DNA of 64,000 bases from Porphyra umbilicalis (taxonomy: Eukaryota; Rhodophyta; Bangiophyceae; Bangiales; Bangiaceae). This document shows, in pieces, positions 32,401-43,487 of this stretch. Numbering within the stretch: position 1 is the first letter of the stretch; every line of letters begins with the position of its first letter. The stretch is from assembly GCA_002049455.2 (NCBI GenBank), contig KV918784.1, positions 1 to 64,000 of the forward strand, given 5' to 3'. The notes under the pieces are model-generated. The model did no database searches, had not been told where the DNA came from, and saw only the letters and a program-made list of their open reading frames with translations. The position numbers and the translations under genes were made by a program.

Positions 32401-33692
32401 AGTTTGACAGAGGTTTGGCAGCGGGGCTGTCAGCAGGATACCCCACCGATTCCCGCCGACCGCTCTGTACAGCCTCTGGCGCCTGAATTGTAGCTGTTGG
32501 TGACGTGCGCGAAGATTGGGCGCCGCTTTGGCGGGCAGGCCCAATAGGGTGCGAGGCAGCGTCCTCTGGCCGGAGTGAGCGCGGAACAGGGAGCATGTCA
32601 TCCTCCTCGAATCGGAAGTACGAGACCGCTCGGGGCCCGCGCTTACGACGCTTGCGGCTCGTCATGACTGAAGCTCAGTGCAGAGCTACATTTGTGACGT
32701 GCCGCAGCTCCTCTGCTATCCCGCGAGTAGACGAGGCGTTCGAGGTGACTTCGGTCCCCGCTGCGCCGCGTGCACCTCGCAGCGAGCTGCAGGAAAGAGA
32801 GGTAGTACCCGCTTGAAGTAGATTCCGTGCCCAAAGAACTGTGGCGCCCGTGCTCGAGCACCTATTCCATGCCCCGAATGCAGCAGCGCACTTGACCTGG
32901 GGACCTTCGTCTACATACGCGCAACGAGCATCCCTTGGACCGCCCTGGTGTTCCCCTCTCAGAAACTCTGTTGGATTTCCCAGACAGGAGACAGGGTCTG
33001 TTCTGGGAATTGCCTGGCGGACAAACCAAAAACGTGGTCAACAACGATCCGCAGGACAGTCCATCAAACAATTCTGGAGATGAACGCCATCCAACTCTGT
33101 CAGCAGCCCAGTAATATTGCGTGATTATTTCTTCCATACTATTCCACAAGCAACTTGAGGATCATATGAAGACAGCCTCAAAGACAGCCAGAATGACTCA
33201 ACATTATCAACTCACACCCGTTTCAGGTTAATCTTCGAGGCCTCCCGCTTGGCTGGTCAAACTCGGGCCCGATCAGTGTTTCCGAATCGACGACAAAACC
33301 CAGTGCAGTGGTATGGTCGGCCGATGGAAAAATGCGAGCCTCCTGCGAACCAGCGCCATATTATCCGGTTGGACTGATATGTGGCCAACCAGTAGCTCGG
33401 TTCGCAGATCTGGTTCGCGACGGTGGTGGGATGACCGGTTTTCCCATATCTCCGCGCAGAACTGGCAAATATGCCACGTTTAACGAATAATACGCACAAG
33501 CGGTTCGCATCCGACGTTGTTGGGTGTGCTCGAACTGGAAGTCTCGATCACGTACCGTTTTTTGGTGCGGAGACGCGCTCTCAGCGCTCGGCGCCCAGCC
33601 CCCGGGCCACAGGGCGGTCGCCCGTGCGCCGCGCGTGGCCGCCCCAGTGGCCGCCCGCCACGCCGCTTGGTCTCACGCGAGAGTGGCAGCCG
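28978..33692. mobile_element. CACTA/tnp2-like DNA transposon, copy A (segment shared with copy B)
   Basis: This segment is repeated in the same orientation at 49982-54622. Homology starts at GTACTTGCTCGAGAACGACC and ends at GAGTGGCAGCCG. It covers the cysteine-rich exon of the JmjC gene (plus strand), the short 3' intergenic region and the whole transposase (minus strand). The full element of copy A probably extends left to include the JmjC core and perhaps the frame at 26019. Terminal CACTA repeats were not found at the shared borders, so these may be breakpoints rather than true ends. Confidence 0.85.
29576..32665 (-). pseudogene. tnp2/CACTA-like transposase, copy A (frameshifted)
   Basis: Reading from the ATG at 32665: a basic start (MTSRKRRKRGPR), an acidic Ser-rich region and a charged domain up to TAG 31859. 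It continues in frame with copy B as KVGCTTKLCM...VEHMGAH. Then comes the tnp2-like core: VVLHDAFSKQDVTVHVYPC, IGIFDFPMAAKFSN, HCTSC, then FDVHEHVLSAPSHLLLYEL. After this, FVHRLLELLYRTLP and ALCEHLFEKFHQHSKRELLL resemble the domain that follows tnp2 in CACTA proteins. A one-base loss near 30690 shifts the frame relative to copy B. Between about 31304 and 31430 the coding frame changes again, so an intron or indel is likely there. The C-terminal part runs to 29576. Assignment to the tnp2 class rests on motif order, not on a search. Confidence 0.65.
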
Positions 33693-34435
33693 GAGTACTG
33701 TGCCTTTGGCGCCGATTTTGTAACGCAATCAGTTCAGATGATGGGTTTACCGTCGATCCCGAGTGGTGGGCTCGATTCTCGAGTGTAGAGTTTGGGTGCA
33801 TCTGAGTGTCTGCTCTGGCGCCCCAGACGGCTCGTCGGGGGCCCCTTCCAGTCCGGTGCCAGGAGATATGGAATTGAAATTGGACCTTTCCTTGCCATGT
33901 AATTTAGAAAGTATGCGCGGTGAATTGATCGAGGTCAGCGTTGTGGCGGTGCCGACGTCTCGAGATGTACACCTGTGCTTGGCCAGGCTTAGATCCTGAC
34001 GTCACGTGCCCCCCCGATCTGTTGACATCACGCTTGACTTTGCGGCCTGCTCAACTCTGTGCGACTTGGCCTCACAGACGACTCCTTAACGTACCCCGCA
34101 TATGCCCCCGTCTCTACCGTCGGTATCGACAGTGAAAGGTCCGTGATCGCGCCTTCGTCTGTATCCTTGGCTCTTCTCTGGGTGTCGAAGCTCGGTTGCC
34201 GACGTGCAGGCGCCCCCTGCTTGCCCTTCGTCGGTGCCCGCCCATCCCTGTGGAAATTTACGCTTCGTGGCCCCTGCGTGCCCCCCGTCGGTGCCCCCCC
34301 AGCTAGTTCGCAGTGTACGCTAGGCTGCTGCGATGGATGATCAGCGAGCCCTCCTGATGTAGGGTAGGGGGGAGGACGTTGTAGACGTACTCGCAAATCA
34401 CCCCAACAACTCTGCAACGCCCACTTCTCGCCACC
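33693..34435. other. No gene supported
   Basis: Flank between transposon copy A and the next frame. It ends in a GCCACCATGA Kozak context that starts the following ORF. Confidence 0.4.
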
Positions 34436-36448
34436 ATGAACCCCCTCCCTGGTGGTTTTGTCTCCCCCGACCCAACCTGTACCCCCAATGTTGGTTCTAA
34501 GGCAGGTGGGAACGCCTCCAGTACGCCCTCCGCCCGCACGCCTGGGGTGGCCTCGCCGCGCAAGACTCATCACCGTTTTTGGCCTTCCCCCGTGGGGCCC
34601 GGCCGTCGTCAGCTGGCCCCAGTGGTGACTACCATGGGCCGCTTCGACATGATTATCCTCCTCCGCACGGTTCTTGGGGGCCTCACTCCCCTCCTAACAA
34701 GGACGCATAAGGCCAACCTTACGAAGTCGGCGATCCCGGATTGTGGTGCTCCCATTTGTCGCAGGAGCTTCATTTACAAGCTCACGTGCGTCCTCATCGC
34801 GCCGCCAGATGGCGCGCGCAAGCTTGGCGCCGTGCCGCTGGGAAAGGTCACCCGCACGATTGGCAAGAAATGGGACAGCACCTGCGTCCGCTGTTTTACC
34901 ACCACCTTCTTGACGGACGGGCAGGTTGAGGGCGACCATGTCAGCCTAAGACCTGTCGACCGTATAGCTCCGTTGGGAGCATCATCGGCGGTTCACCTGA
35001 CTTGGGTAAATCCCAAGGAGGACGCGTCGAGCCCTGCTGGTGAGGACACATTGCAAGATGACGACTTCTGGGCCAACATTCTGGCCTCCACGCCGACGGT
35101 AATAGGGGGTCTGTCCGTGGAGCAGTCGGTGGAAGAGATGAATAAGGCTTGTGAATATCACGAGACCGACGCTCAGCTCACCCTCGATTTGGCGCGGCGG
35201 ATTCGTGCGGTCAACCACCTCTCGCCGCGCTCGTTGGGTTTGATGCCCGAAAACTACATTCACTGCAAGACGCATGCGCCTGCGTTCGCTGCCGATCTGG
35301 GGCTTGATAGGAAGGACAGTGTCATGGCCACCTATATGATCCAGGTGATTAAGCCCAGCCAGTGGCTGTTTCACAGCGACAAGGAGCCGCCGCTCGTGAC
35401 CCTGAGCCCGCTCCGCGGCTATGGCCGCTTCTTTTCTGGCGGTCGAGTTTCCAAGGGAAAAGACGTCCGCAGGAGCGGCGCTGGGGCCCAATATACTTGA
35501 CCGCTGCCCTTTCGCCGTATCCAGTACACCGAGACCACCAGTGGCACGGCAGCTGTGTCGACCCTGCACGGTGCTCCAGCCGGCGTCATGCTGGCAACGT
35601 CCTCTGTCGGGCCTGCGGCACCGGCCGCGCAGTCTGCTGGAGCGACTGCTGCAGCGGCGGCACCAACAACAAGTGGTAACCAAGATGTGCCAGCCTACTT
35701 AACCAAACTCAACGACGGGACAACCATCCACTGCGTCGGGCAGGCGAGTGACGAGCCTGCCCTGGAAGGCCGGACCCCACCCCCGCTGGACGACTTAGAG
35801 AAGTCGTTCGTGACCACGGCTGTAGCTCACGAGGCGGCGGCGTACCCGTCTTACCACGCACTCACGCAGTGGGAGGACCGCACCAACCGTGGCAAATGGG
35901 CGGTGTCATGGCGTCAACAGTGCGGTCTCAAGAGCGGTCCAGCTGACGGCAGTCCGACGGGCTGCGCATGCCTTGGTGAAAATGTTGCACCCACGGCGGT
36001 ACGTTGCACGGTTTGGTTCCGTCGTCTGGTCGTCGCCGCTGCGTGGATGCTGGCGACGAAGCGCCTCGGCACGTGGCCCAATGACTTTATGTCCACTGCT
36101 TTGGCGACAGCCTCGCTGCTGCGCGTCCATAACTACCTGTTGCCTACCGTCGAGACGATGCACAATGACCTGCGCTACTTTCGCCACCTCTTTGATGTCG
36201 GGGCGTCCACGGACAAGCAATCCGCCTTCACCGAGATCGCGGGGTTGTTCATGCAATTGGGCGGCGCGAAGGGCTCTCTGGACAGGGTGCTAGCAACTGT
36301 GCTGTTGATGATGCGTACCGAGCGCGTCGCGACCCAGGTCGTATTCAACACCGTGGCGGGGAAGGATGAGTGGCGTGCTCAGGTCCTTGGCTTCTACTGG
36401 AGCAACAAAACAAAGGTCGCAGCGGAAGTTGCGACCAAGTCGGACTAA
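34436..36448 (+). pseudogene. Large single-exon ORF of unknown function, one in-frame TGA
   Basis: The ATG at 34436 has an ideal Kozak context (gccaccATGa). The frame is open for 670 codons except a TGA at 35498-35500; CGA would restore it. The composition is that of an ordinary folded protein, not of GC noise. The N-terminal half has a Pro/Ser-rich leader, then MGRFDMIILLRTVLGGLTP and RSFIYKLTCVLIAPP, and an acidic helix. A Ala/Thr-rich linker follows the stop, then VRCTVWFRRLVVAAAWML and NYLLPTVETMHNDLRYFRHL. No enzyme motif or zinc finger is seen. Length and the lack of introns would also fit an endogenised dsRNA-virus capsid or a transposon structural protein, but this is only a guess. 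The stop codon is followed directly by the foldback element. Confidence 0.5.
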
Positions 36449-36503
36449 AAGGACTCAGGAATCGGCCATCTGAGTTCAAGGGTATGGAACGCAACGCGCG
36501 CGT

Positions 36504-39500
36504 GAGTTCCAGGGTTTCCGGCCCATCTGGGAGGGAGTTTCGGCGCGAGTTTCAGGGCTTCTGGCCTATCTGGGGGGGGTGGCTCCATGAGCGGCTCCTG
36601 GCCGATCGTGGGCGCTGGCGGGCGATCGTCGTTGATCGTGGCCCTGACTGTAGAGTAAAACTCAATTTCTCACACCACTTTTCTACACCTACATTTTCTT
36701 GCTGGCCGGGTCTGCCCCCCATTCCCCAGGCCAGCTGCTGGGCACCAGCGCCCCCGCCGCAGGCCACCCCGCCCGCCGCAGGCCACCCCCCCCACCGCTG
36801 GCCGCCGCCCCCTCTGCCAGCCGCCGCCCCCGCCGCCGGCCGCCGCCCCCGCCGCCGGCCGCCGCCCCCGCCGCCGGCCGCCGCCCCCGCCGCCGGCCGC
36901 CGCCCCCGCCGCCGGCCGCCGCCTCCGCCGCCGGCCGCCGCCCCCACCGCCGGCCACCGCTTTCGGTGCTGCCACCAGCGGTTGCGCCGCCCTCACGGCC
37001 TGCCGCCGCTTCTCCGGCTGGCAGCGGCAGTACCGCCCCGGCCGCCAGCCGCCGCCTTCCCTCCTGACGGCGGCGGCCCCGCTTCCTTTGCCTGCCGCCG
37101 CTTCCGCTGCTGGCGACGGCGGCGCCCCCGCCCCTGCTGCCTGTTGCAGCCCCCCCAGCTGCCAGTGTCGGCGGCGCCGCCCCCGCCGCCTTCCTGCTGG
37201 CGCCGCCTTCCCCGCTTCTCTGCTGGCGCCGCCCCCGCCCCTGCCGCCTGCCGCCACCCCATCTTCTGGCGACGGCGGCGGCGCCGCCCCTGCCGCCTGC
37301 CGGCGCCCCCTCCGACGGCCTCTGTTCCCGCTGCCGGCCACCGCTCTTGCTTCTGGCGGCCTCGCTCGCCGCTTGCCGCCCCGCCCGCCGCTGGTGCCAC
37401 CCTCGCGGGTGGTTGGTGGCGGCGACGACTCCGGCGCGTGTGCGGCCGGCAGGAGTGCGGGCCCTCGGTGGCGGGTGGCGCGGGTGGCGGGTATTATGGT
37501 GCACGGTCGGCGGCCGTCTGGTGTGGGTGTGGCGGCTGGTGGTGGTGGCTGGCGGTGGGAGTAGCCGGTGGCGCTGGAGGCCGTCGTCGGTGGAGTATGC
37601 TGGTAACGCACCCGCCCATATCTTTCTATGAGGCACGGAAATCTGTGTGCAGGGTGTTACGGGACTCTTAGCGAGGGCCTACAGTGCTTTGGCTGCACTC
37701 CGCCTCCGCAAGCAACTCGTACGTATTATATGGAGGTGGGTGAGTTGGTTGAGTGCAGACTACGCGTTGTGAGCATCCTACGATCTTTCTTGTGTTTTTT
37801 AGTTGCCTCTATTGAGTGTATGGGATGTACAAAGGCCAATGGACACACCAAGTTGGCCAGCAGACTGGCAGGGAACCATACGGAGGTAGCGGCATATCTG
37901 GTCGGTATGAACTTAGGAAGAGCAAGAAAAGTATGAAGGAGACTTTGGTACACTTAGCCACCTACTTTTCCGTTGCCAGGACCCTTCAATGCACCAGGAA
38001 CGATTCTTTCTTAAAATGTGATGTTTTGGTCGAGTTCGCCCCAGAAGTGCCGTATACTTCTCTTCTTGTCGGACTAGATGCAAGTGGGAAACACGGCGGT
38101 GACTCGACCACACTGTCTCCCACAAAAGTTGACCAGAACGGGCAAAGGGTACTGTAGGAGGTATGTAGTGCCTTATTTTCTTGCAAGAAAACATGCAAAC
38201 CTGTTCTAGGCAGCGAGAGAAGCGCAAGGTCGCAACCCACTGGATTGTGCAGTGTCATTCGCAATACCTAATCCACTGGACTGCACAGTGTCAGTCTCGA
38301 TCTGCCGAGCACACTGGATCTGAAACCTCGTCAGAGGGGGTTCATTCAAACTGCTTGGTGAAGGCATCTCTAGTATCCTCTGCCTCCGTGCCCCCCTGAG
38401 CTGTTTGCCAGGACGGCTGCAACTGCCGTAGTCAGTACCGACCTTCGCTGCCCTCCCCCACCGCTGTTGCCTCCCCTCACCTCTGCTGCCTTCCCCCAAA
38501 ATTGCGGCCTCCCCTCCCCGGTGCTGTTTCCCCCTCAGCTGCTCCATCCTTCCCCGCTGCTGAATCCCCACCGCTGCTGCCCCCTCCCACCGCTGTTCGT
38601 GTCCCCCCACCAGGGCCGATCCCCCTCAACGCCGCAGGACCCCCCTACTGCCAATTGTATCCACCACAGGCGCCGGCCTCCAGCGCCACCTACTACTCCC
38701 ACAGCAAGCCACCACCATCAGCCGCCCCACCCGCACCAGACGGCCGCCGACCGTCCACCACAATACCCGCCACCCGCGCCACCCGCCACTGACGGCCCGC
38801 CCTCCTGACGGCCGCACACTCGTTGGGGTCGTCGCCACCACCAACCACCGGCGAGGGCGGCACCAGCGGCGGGCGGGGCGGCAAGCGGCGGGCGAGGCCG
38901 CCAGGGGCGGGAGAGGTGCCCGGCAGCGGGGGCAGAGGCCGGCGGAGGGGGCGGCGGCAGGCGGAAGGGCCGAGGGCGGCGCCAAGAGGGAGGCGGCAGG
39001 GGCGGCGCCGCCGCCGCCGGCAGCAGGGGGGGCTGCGGCAGGCAGCAGGGGCGGCGGCGCCGCCGTAGCCAGCAGTGGGGGCGGAGGCACGCAGAGAGGG
39101 CGGCAGCAGGCAGCGGGGGCGGCAGGCAGAGGGGGCGGCGCCGCCGCCGTCAGGAGGGGGGCGGCGGCTGGCGGCGGGGGCGCTGCCGCCGCTGCCAGAC
39201 GGGGGTGTGGCTGCAGGCGGCGGGGGCGGCGCCGCCACTGGTGCCAGCACCGGGGGCGGCGGCCGGCGGTGAGGGCGGCGGCCGGCTGCGGGGGCGGCGG
39301 CCGGCAGAGGGGGCGGCGGCCAGCGGTGGGGGAAGTGGCCTGCGGCGGAAGGGGTGGCCTGTGGCGGGGGCGCTGGTGCCCAGCAGCTGGCCTGGGGGAT
39401 GGGGGGCAGACCCGGCCAGCAAGATAATGGAGGTGTCGAAAAGTGGTGTGAGAAGTCGAGTTTTATTCTGCAGTCAGGGCCACGATCAACGACGATCGCC

Positions 39501-39617
39501 CGCCAGCGCCCACGATCGGCCAGGAGCCGCTCATGCGGCCACCCCCCCCAGATAGGCCAGAAGCCCTGAAACTCGCTCCGGGACTCCCTCCCAGATGGGC
39601 CGGAAACCCTGTCACTC
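36504..39617. mobile_element. Foldback-type element with about 1-kb inverted arms
   Basis: The left arm (36504-37583) and right arm (38673-39617) are reverse complements with indels. The outermost matched bases are GAGTnnCAGGGTTTCCGGCC. Within the arms, subterminal copies of a GGCCYATCTGGG motif repeat 2-3 times. A long CCGCCGGCCGCC-type microsatellite then follows, which makes the arms differ in length. The central 1.1 kb (37584-38672) is unique. No convincing target duplication was seen. Structure fits Foldback or long-TIR Mutator-like non-autonomous elements. Confidence 0.88.
37628..38157 (+). other. Central unique segment of the foldback element; short ORFs of unknown meaning
   Basis: Two overlapping plus frames (37628-37936 and 37816-38157) encode short proteins with CxxC pairs (LCAGCYGTL, LQCFGCTPP in the first). 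They are too short and unlike anything known to call as genes. A pair of near-direct repeats, CCACTGGATTGTGCAGTGTC and CCACTGGACTGCACAGTGTC, lies at about 38239 and 38276. Confidence 0.3.
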
Positions 39618-39619
39618 GT

Positions 39620-41210
39620 GGGGCCCGAGCTCTAGTCCACCACTTCATGGCATCGGACAACGCCACGAGGTGTCCACCACTCACGTGTCGGTTTTGCTCG
39701 CCGCCCTCCAATCGCGAGGGGCCTTTGCTCAGGTATGCACCACTACTTTTTGAGCTTTGCTGGTTGGCAGCCAACGAGAGCTTGGCAGAGAGATTCCTGC
39801 CAGTGAGCGTATTTTCGGATGGGGATGGCTTTGACAAATTACACTCTGAAGGCACATAATAGTACCGCCAGCCAAGTTGGAAACACTGTCGCACTGAGGC
39901 GACGGCGACAAGACGGCCGCCGACCCTCGCCCCCGCCTCCTCGATGCCGTCGACGGCGCGGACGGAGTTGACTGGTGCATCCCCGATTGCCTCGTGGGAG
40001 CCGCCGCTGCCGGACAGCCTATCGCTGCTGGTTTCCTGCCGCCGCCGATTGTCTAGAAGGCCGGCTACGCCGCAATGAATGGGCCCTGATTAGTGCTGCA
40101 GTGAATCAGTCCTTTCGGCCTGAGTGGCTCTGCCGCGCATCGAGGTTCTTCGGTCTTGGCGCCACCGTTTCGTGTGCCGCACTGATGGCTCCGCTGCCAA
40201 TGGTGGCAGCACCAGTGGCGCTGCCAGCCGCTGCTTCTGCGCCGTGTCCCGCGTCATGGACCCCGCTCTTCTCGTTGTCAGTACCTTCCACATCCTCCCC
40301 ACCTGCTATGCGTGCATTGGCCCCAAACACTGCGCCTGCTGTCGCGGTTGCCACTGCCTTGCGTCCCGCGTTGCCTGCGTTGTTCGCGCCCGAGCCAAGC
40401 GTCTCGGTAACCCAGCAGCCTGTTGCTCCGTCGCTGACGCGGCCAGCGTCCAGACGAGGTGGGCTCCGTGATTTCTCCGACCGCAAGACAGAGCGGGTTG
40501 ATTGATGCACTTGCCTCATAAAGATGCCTGGTTCTTCAGCGTTTATGTCAACACACAAAGCCAGTACGGTGCTCAGCGGGTCGCTAATGTCTGTGAGTCG
40601 CGACGCGCGGCGTCTCCAGTTCGTGCTCAGGCGCAGATGACTGAGTTGGATAGAGGGGCGGGATATAGCAGTGGCGCAGCTTACTGAAGTTGTAGTGTGG
40701 TCGCACTTGCTTGGTCGCTCACGTATCATAAACTGGTGCGTCATGTGTTATTGGGGTTATGCTTTTCAGTATCTGCCTATCCTTTCTATCTCTGCCTATC
40801 CGCGGTTGCAGTAGGGCACGACCGGGCGTCCTGGTGTGCCTGCCGCGCATGTCAGCGCCCACCTATGTTGCACGCCCGCCAGGGTAACATGCCAGCACAG
40901 ACGACACCACCGCTCGCCCAGATGGACATGTTCTGGATACTTGTCGCCGCATTTTCTGTTAAATATATGGAATGGGCTTAGGTGGAAGCCGAAATCATTT
41001 GAAGTGCCCCCTTAAAATCAAAACATCGCGAACTGTCCGATGACATAAAGAGCTTGCCGAGTTCTATACCCTTGAACTCATTGGAACTCTTCCTCCATGA
41101 CTAGAAGTGGTTTTCGAGTTTCTTGCCTTTGTGTTCGTCTGTGTAGTGTGGTTTACAGAAAAGAAATGCGTACATTCTCATTGAATGTGTGTGCTGTTGA
41201 TGACATTCTC
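39620..41210. other. No gene firmly supported
   Basis: An open plus frame at 39975-40505 (177 codons, GTG start, Ala/Pro-rich, ending RDFSDRKTERVD) and a 70-codon ATG frame from 39648 have no recognisable motif. The rest is AT-richer sequence. Confidence 0.35.
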
Positions 41211-41343
41211 TATTGTGCTTCTCACAAAAACTGGATCCGCAACATCCGCTTCAGCATCATGAACCGCCCCCAGAGCCAATAAAACAGTGATTTTGCAACG
41301 GAAGCTGATGCACCGAGGTCCAGTTTTTGCGAGAAGCACAATA
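41211..41343. repeat. Hairpin, 25-bp arms with one mismatch
   Basis: 41211-41235 (TATTGTGCTTCTCACAAAAA...) pairs with 41319-41343. The loop is about 83 nt. It lies directly upstream of the ING-like gene and is probably a small MITE. Confidence 0.8.
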
Positions 41344-41428
41344 TCTGCCTTCATCTGGTTGTGCGCGGTGCACCAGCCCGGCGGGCGGTGCGGGTGGCTG
41401 GGGCGGCGATGGCGGGGGCGGCGGCGTT

Positions 41429-41462
<34 letters not shown>

Positions 41463-41577
41463 ACCGCAGCGGTGCGGGCGCCAATGGGGGGGGGGGGGGT
41501 GAGGGGGTGCTTCCATCCCTGAGGGAGCCCCCACCCTACACCTTTGGGGCGGCGGCAGCCACCTCCGCGCGCGCTGA

Positions 41578-42531
41578 TGCGCTGACCACCCTCGCCTCGG
41601 GCCTCCGCGCGCCGAACTCCGTGACGAGGACGCAGCCGCGCGCCGGGCAGCGACGGCGGGCGCGTCCGCGTCTGCCGCCGCCCTCCGCGCGGCGACCGCC
41701 GACGACCTCGCGCGGGGGGTGCGGGAGGTGGCCACCGCCGCCGCGTCGTGGGCGTCCGCGTCGGAGCGCCGCGTCGGCGCCGCGGAGCGGGCGTACAGCC
41801 CCATTGACGGGGCGGTCGTGGCGCTCGACGCCAAACTCCACGCCTTTGAGGCGGTCCTCCGGCGGGAGGGGCGGTGGCCGCTGGGGAGAGCGTCGACGGG
41901 GGGGGGGGTGGGGGGGGGAAGGGGGGGGAGGCGCGCGCCGCCGCCACCGCGGCGGCCGCATCCGGAGGGGGGGGGGGGGGGGGGGGGGGGCGCCGCGGGC
42001 AGTGGTGGGGGGGGTGGCGACGGCGGCGGCGGCGGCGGCGGCGGCGGTGCGGGTGGCGGCGGGGACGGGCGCAAGGGCGGCCGCGCCGCCGCCGCCGCTG
42101 CGGCGGACCGCGACCGCGGGGAGCGGTGGGAGCGGGAGCGCCCCGCCGCCGACGGCGAGGTCGTTAAGGAGCGCGGCCGCGGCGGCGGCGGCGGGCGCAA
42201 GGGCGGCCGCGCGGCTGGCGGCGGCGGGGGTGGGTGTGGCGGCGGCGGCCGCGCGGGTGGGAGTGGCCGCGGCGGCGGCGGCGGTGGTGGCGGCGGCGGC
42301 GCGGCGGCGGTGCCAACGACGGCCACTTACGCGGGCGGGGGCCCCCCCGACGATATGCCCGTGCACCCCGAGGCCGTCTACTTCCTCTGCCAGCAGGTGT
42401 CGTTGGGGGACATGGTGGCGTGTGACAACCCCGGGTGCCCCTACGAGTGGTTCCACTATGGGTGCGTCGAGTTGACCGAGGAGCCGCGGGGGGACTGGCG
42501 GTGTCCCGACTGCCGGATGGAGCAGCGGTAG
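41578..42531 (+). CDS. ING-family-like PHD-finger protein (start uncertain)
   Basis: A chromatin reader that in relatives binds H3K4me3 and recruits acetyltransferase or deacetylase complexes. The frame runs from after TGA 41575-41577 to the stop at 42531. The N-terminal part fits the ING coiled domain ([15 protein letters not shown], then [34 protein letters not shown]). A Gly/Arg-rich, poly-G-encoded linker follows, then an ING-type [38 protein letters not shown] and WRCPDC. The first zinc Cys of the PHD (YCxC in the family) is Phe. The upstream exon probably lies in another frame ([20 protein letters not shown] near 41550), needing a one-base shift at about 41620. Homopolymers of up to 24 G make the exact frame unsafe. 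Confidence 0.72.
   Translation, partial: CADHPRLGPPRAELRDEDAAARRAATAGASASAAALRAATADDLARGVREVATAAASWASASERRVGAAERAYSPIDGAVVALDAKLHAFEAVLRREGRWPLGRASTGGGVGGGRGGRRAPPPPRRPHPEGGGGGGGGAAGSGGGGGDGGGGGGGGGAGGGGDGRKGGRAAAAAAADRDRGERWERERPAADGEVVKERGRGGGGGRKGGRAAGGGGGGCGGGGRAGGSGRGGGGGGGGGGAAAVPTTATYAGGGPPDDMPVHPEAVYFLCQQVSLGDMVACDNPGCPYEWFHYGCVELTEEPRGDWRCPDCRMEQR
41967..41990 (+). repeat. 24-base G homopolymer
   Basis: An uninterrupted run of G inside the ING-like gene linker. It encodes poly-Gly, can form G-quadruplexes and is error-prone in assembly. Confidence 0.8.
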
Positions 42532-43487
42532 CGGGAGGGGGGGGGATCCCCGCGCACGGGACGGCCCACGGGCAGAGGGGGCTGGGGGGGGTCGACGCGT
42601 CGGGCCGTGGCACCTGGATGAGCGGGGGGGGGGGGGGGGACGCGTGGGCTCTGGCGGCGGAGGTGTTCCTCCGCCGCGCCCTGTGCGCGCCCGCCGCCGG
42701 CTGGGTCGCCTTGGCCGCAGCCGTCATGAGGGGGGGTCGAGGGGGGGGGGGGGGGGTTACCCCCGCGCGGCCGGGCGGCGGCGGTATGGGCGGCGCGCCA
42801 CGCGGTGGCGGAGGGGGGGGTGCGGGGCGAGCGGGGGGGGGGGGGGGGTGCCCGCCAACGCGGTCGTGGCTGTGGCTGTGGCGGCGTTGGGGGACGCGGA
42901 GGGGGCGGTGCGGGAGGCGGGGGCGGGGCTGGCGGCGGCAACGGCGGCCGCCGTCGCGCGTGGGGACGGGGGGGGGGGGGGGGGGGGAGGCGCTTCTTGG
43001 TCCCGCCTCGACGCTGACGCGGCGGCTGCGCGCGTGGGACGCCGCCCCGGGGTCGGGGGACGAGCCTGCCGCCGTTGTGGGTGCCGGTGAGCGCCGCAAC
43101 GAGCCCGACGCGTGGCCCCGCGCTGACCCCACCCGGCCGCCGCCGTCGCGCCGCCGCCCGCGTCGCCCGCCGCCAACCGCAGCGGTCTCGGCGCGCGGCG
43201 CGCCAACGGGGGTGACCGCGGCGCCGTCTGTCGCGCCCGCCAGCCGCCGAAAGTGGCGCGTACCCCTCCTTGCGGCCGTGGGGCGGGCGGGACGGGCGCC
43301 GCCCTTGACGCGGCCGTGGCGTCCAGGTAAAAGGCCACCGACGCGGCCGTGGCGTCCGCGGTAGCCGCAGCAGAGGCGGGCGCGGCAGCAGCGGCGGCAG
43401 CGGCGACGGCAGCAGTGGTGGTGATCGGTCGCTCAAAATCCCAGCTCGTCGGCGGCTCGGGGCGCGACGCGGCTCGGAGAGCGATGC
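42532..43487. other. G-rich stretch, coding status unclear
   Basis: Repeated G runs of 9-17 bases. Pieces such as WALAAEVFLRRALCAPAAGW (about 42646-42705) and ANAVVAVAVAALGDAEGAVR look protein-like. They lie in different frames separated by homopolymers, so a gene broken by run-length errors is possible. No family is recognised. Confidence 0.35.

Noticed and set aside
28978..33692. Assigning CACTA ends to the shared borders
   Set aside because: No CACTA/TAGTG termini or 3-bp target duplication was seen; the borders may be recombination breakpoints.
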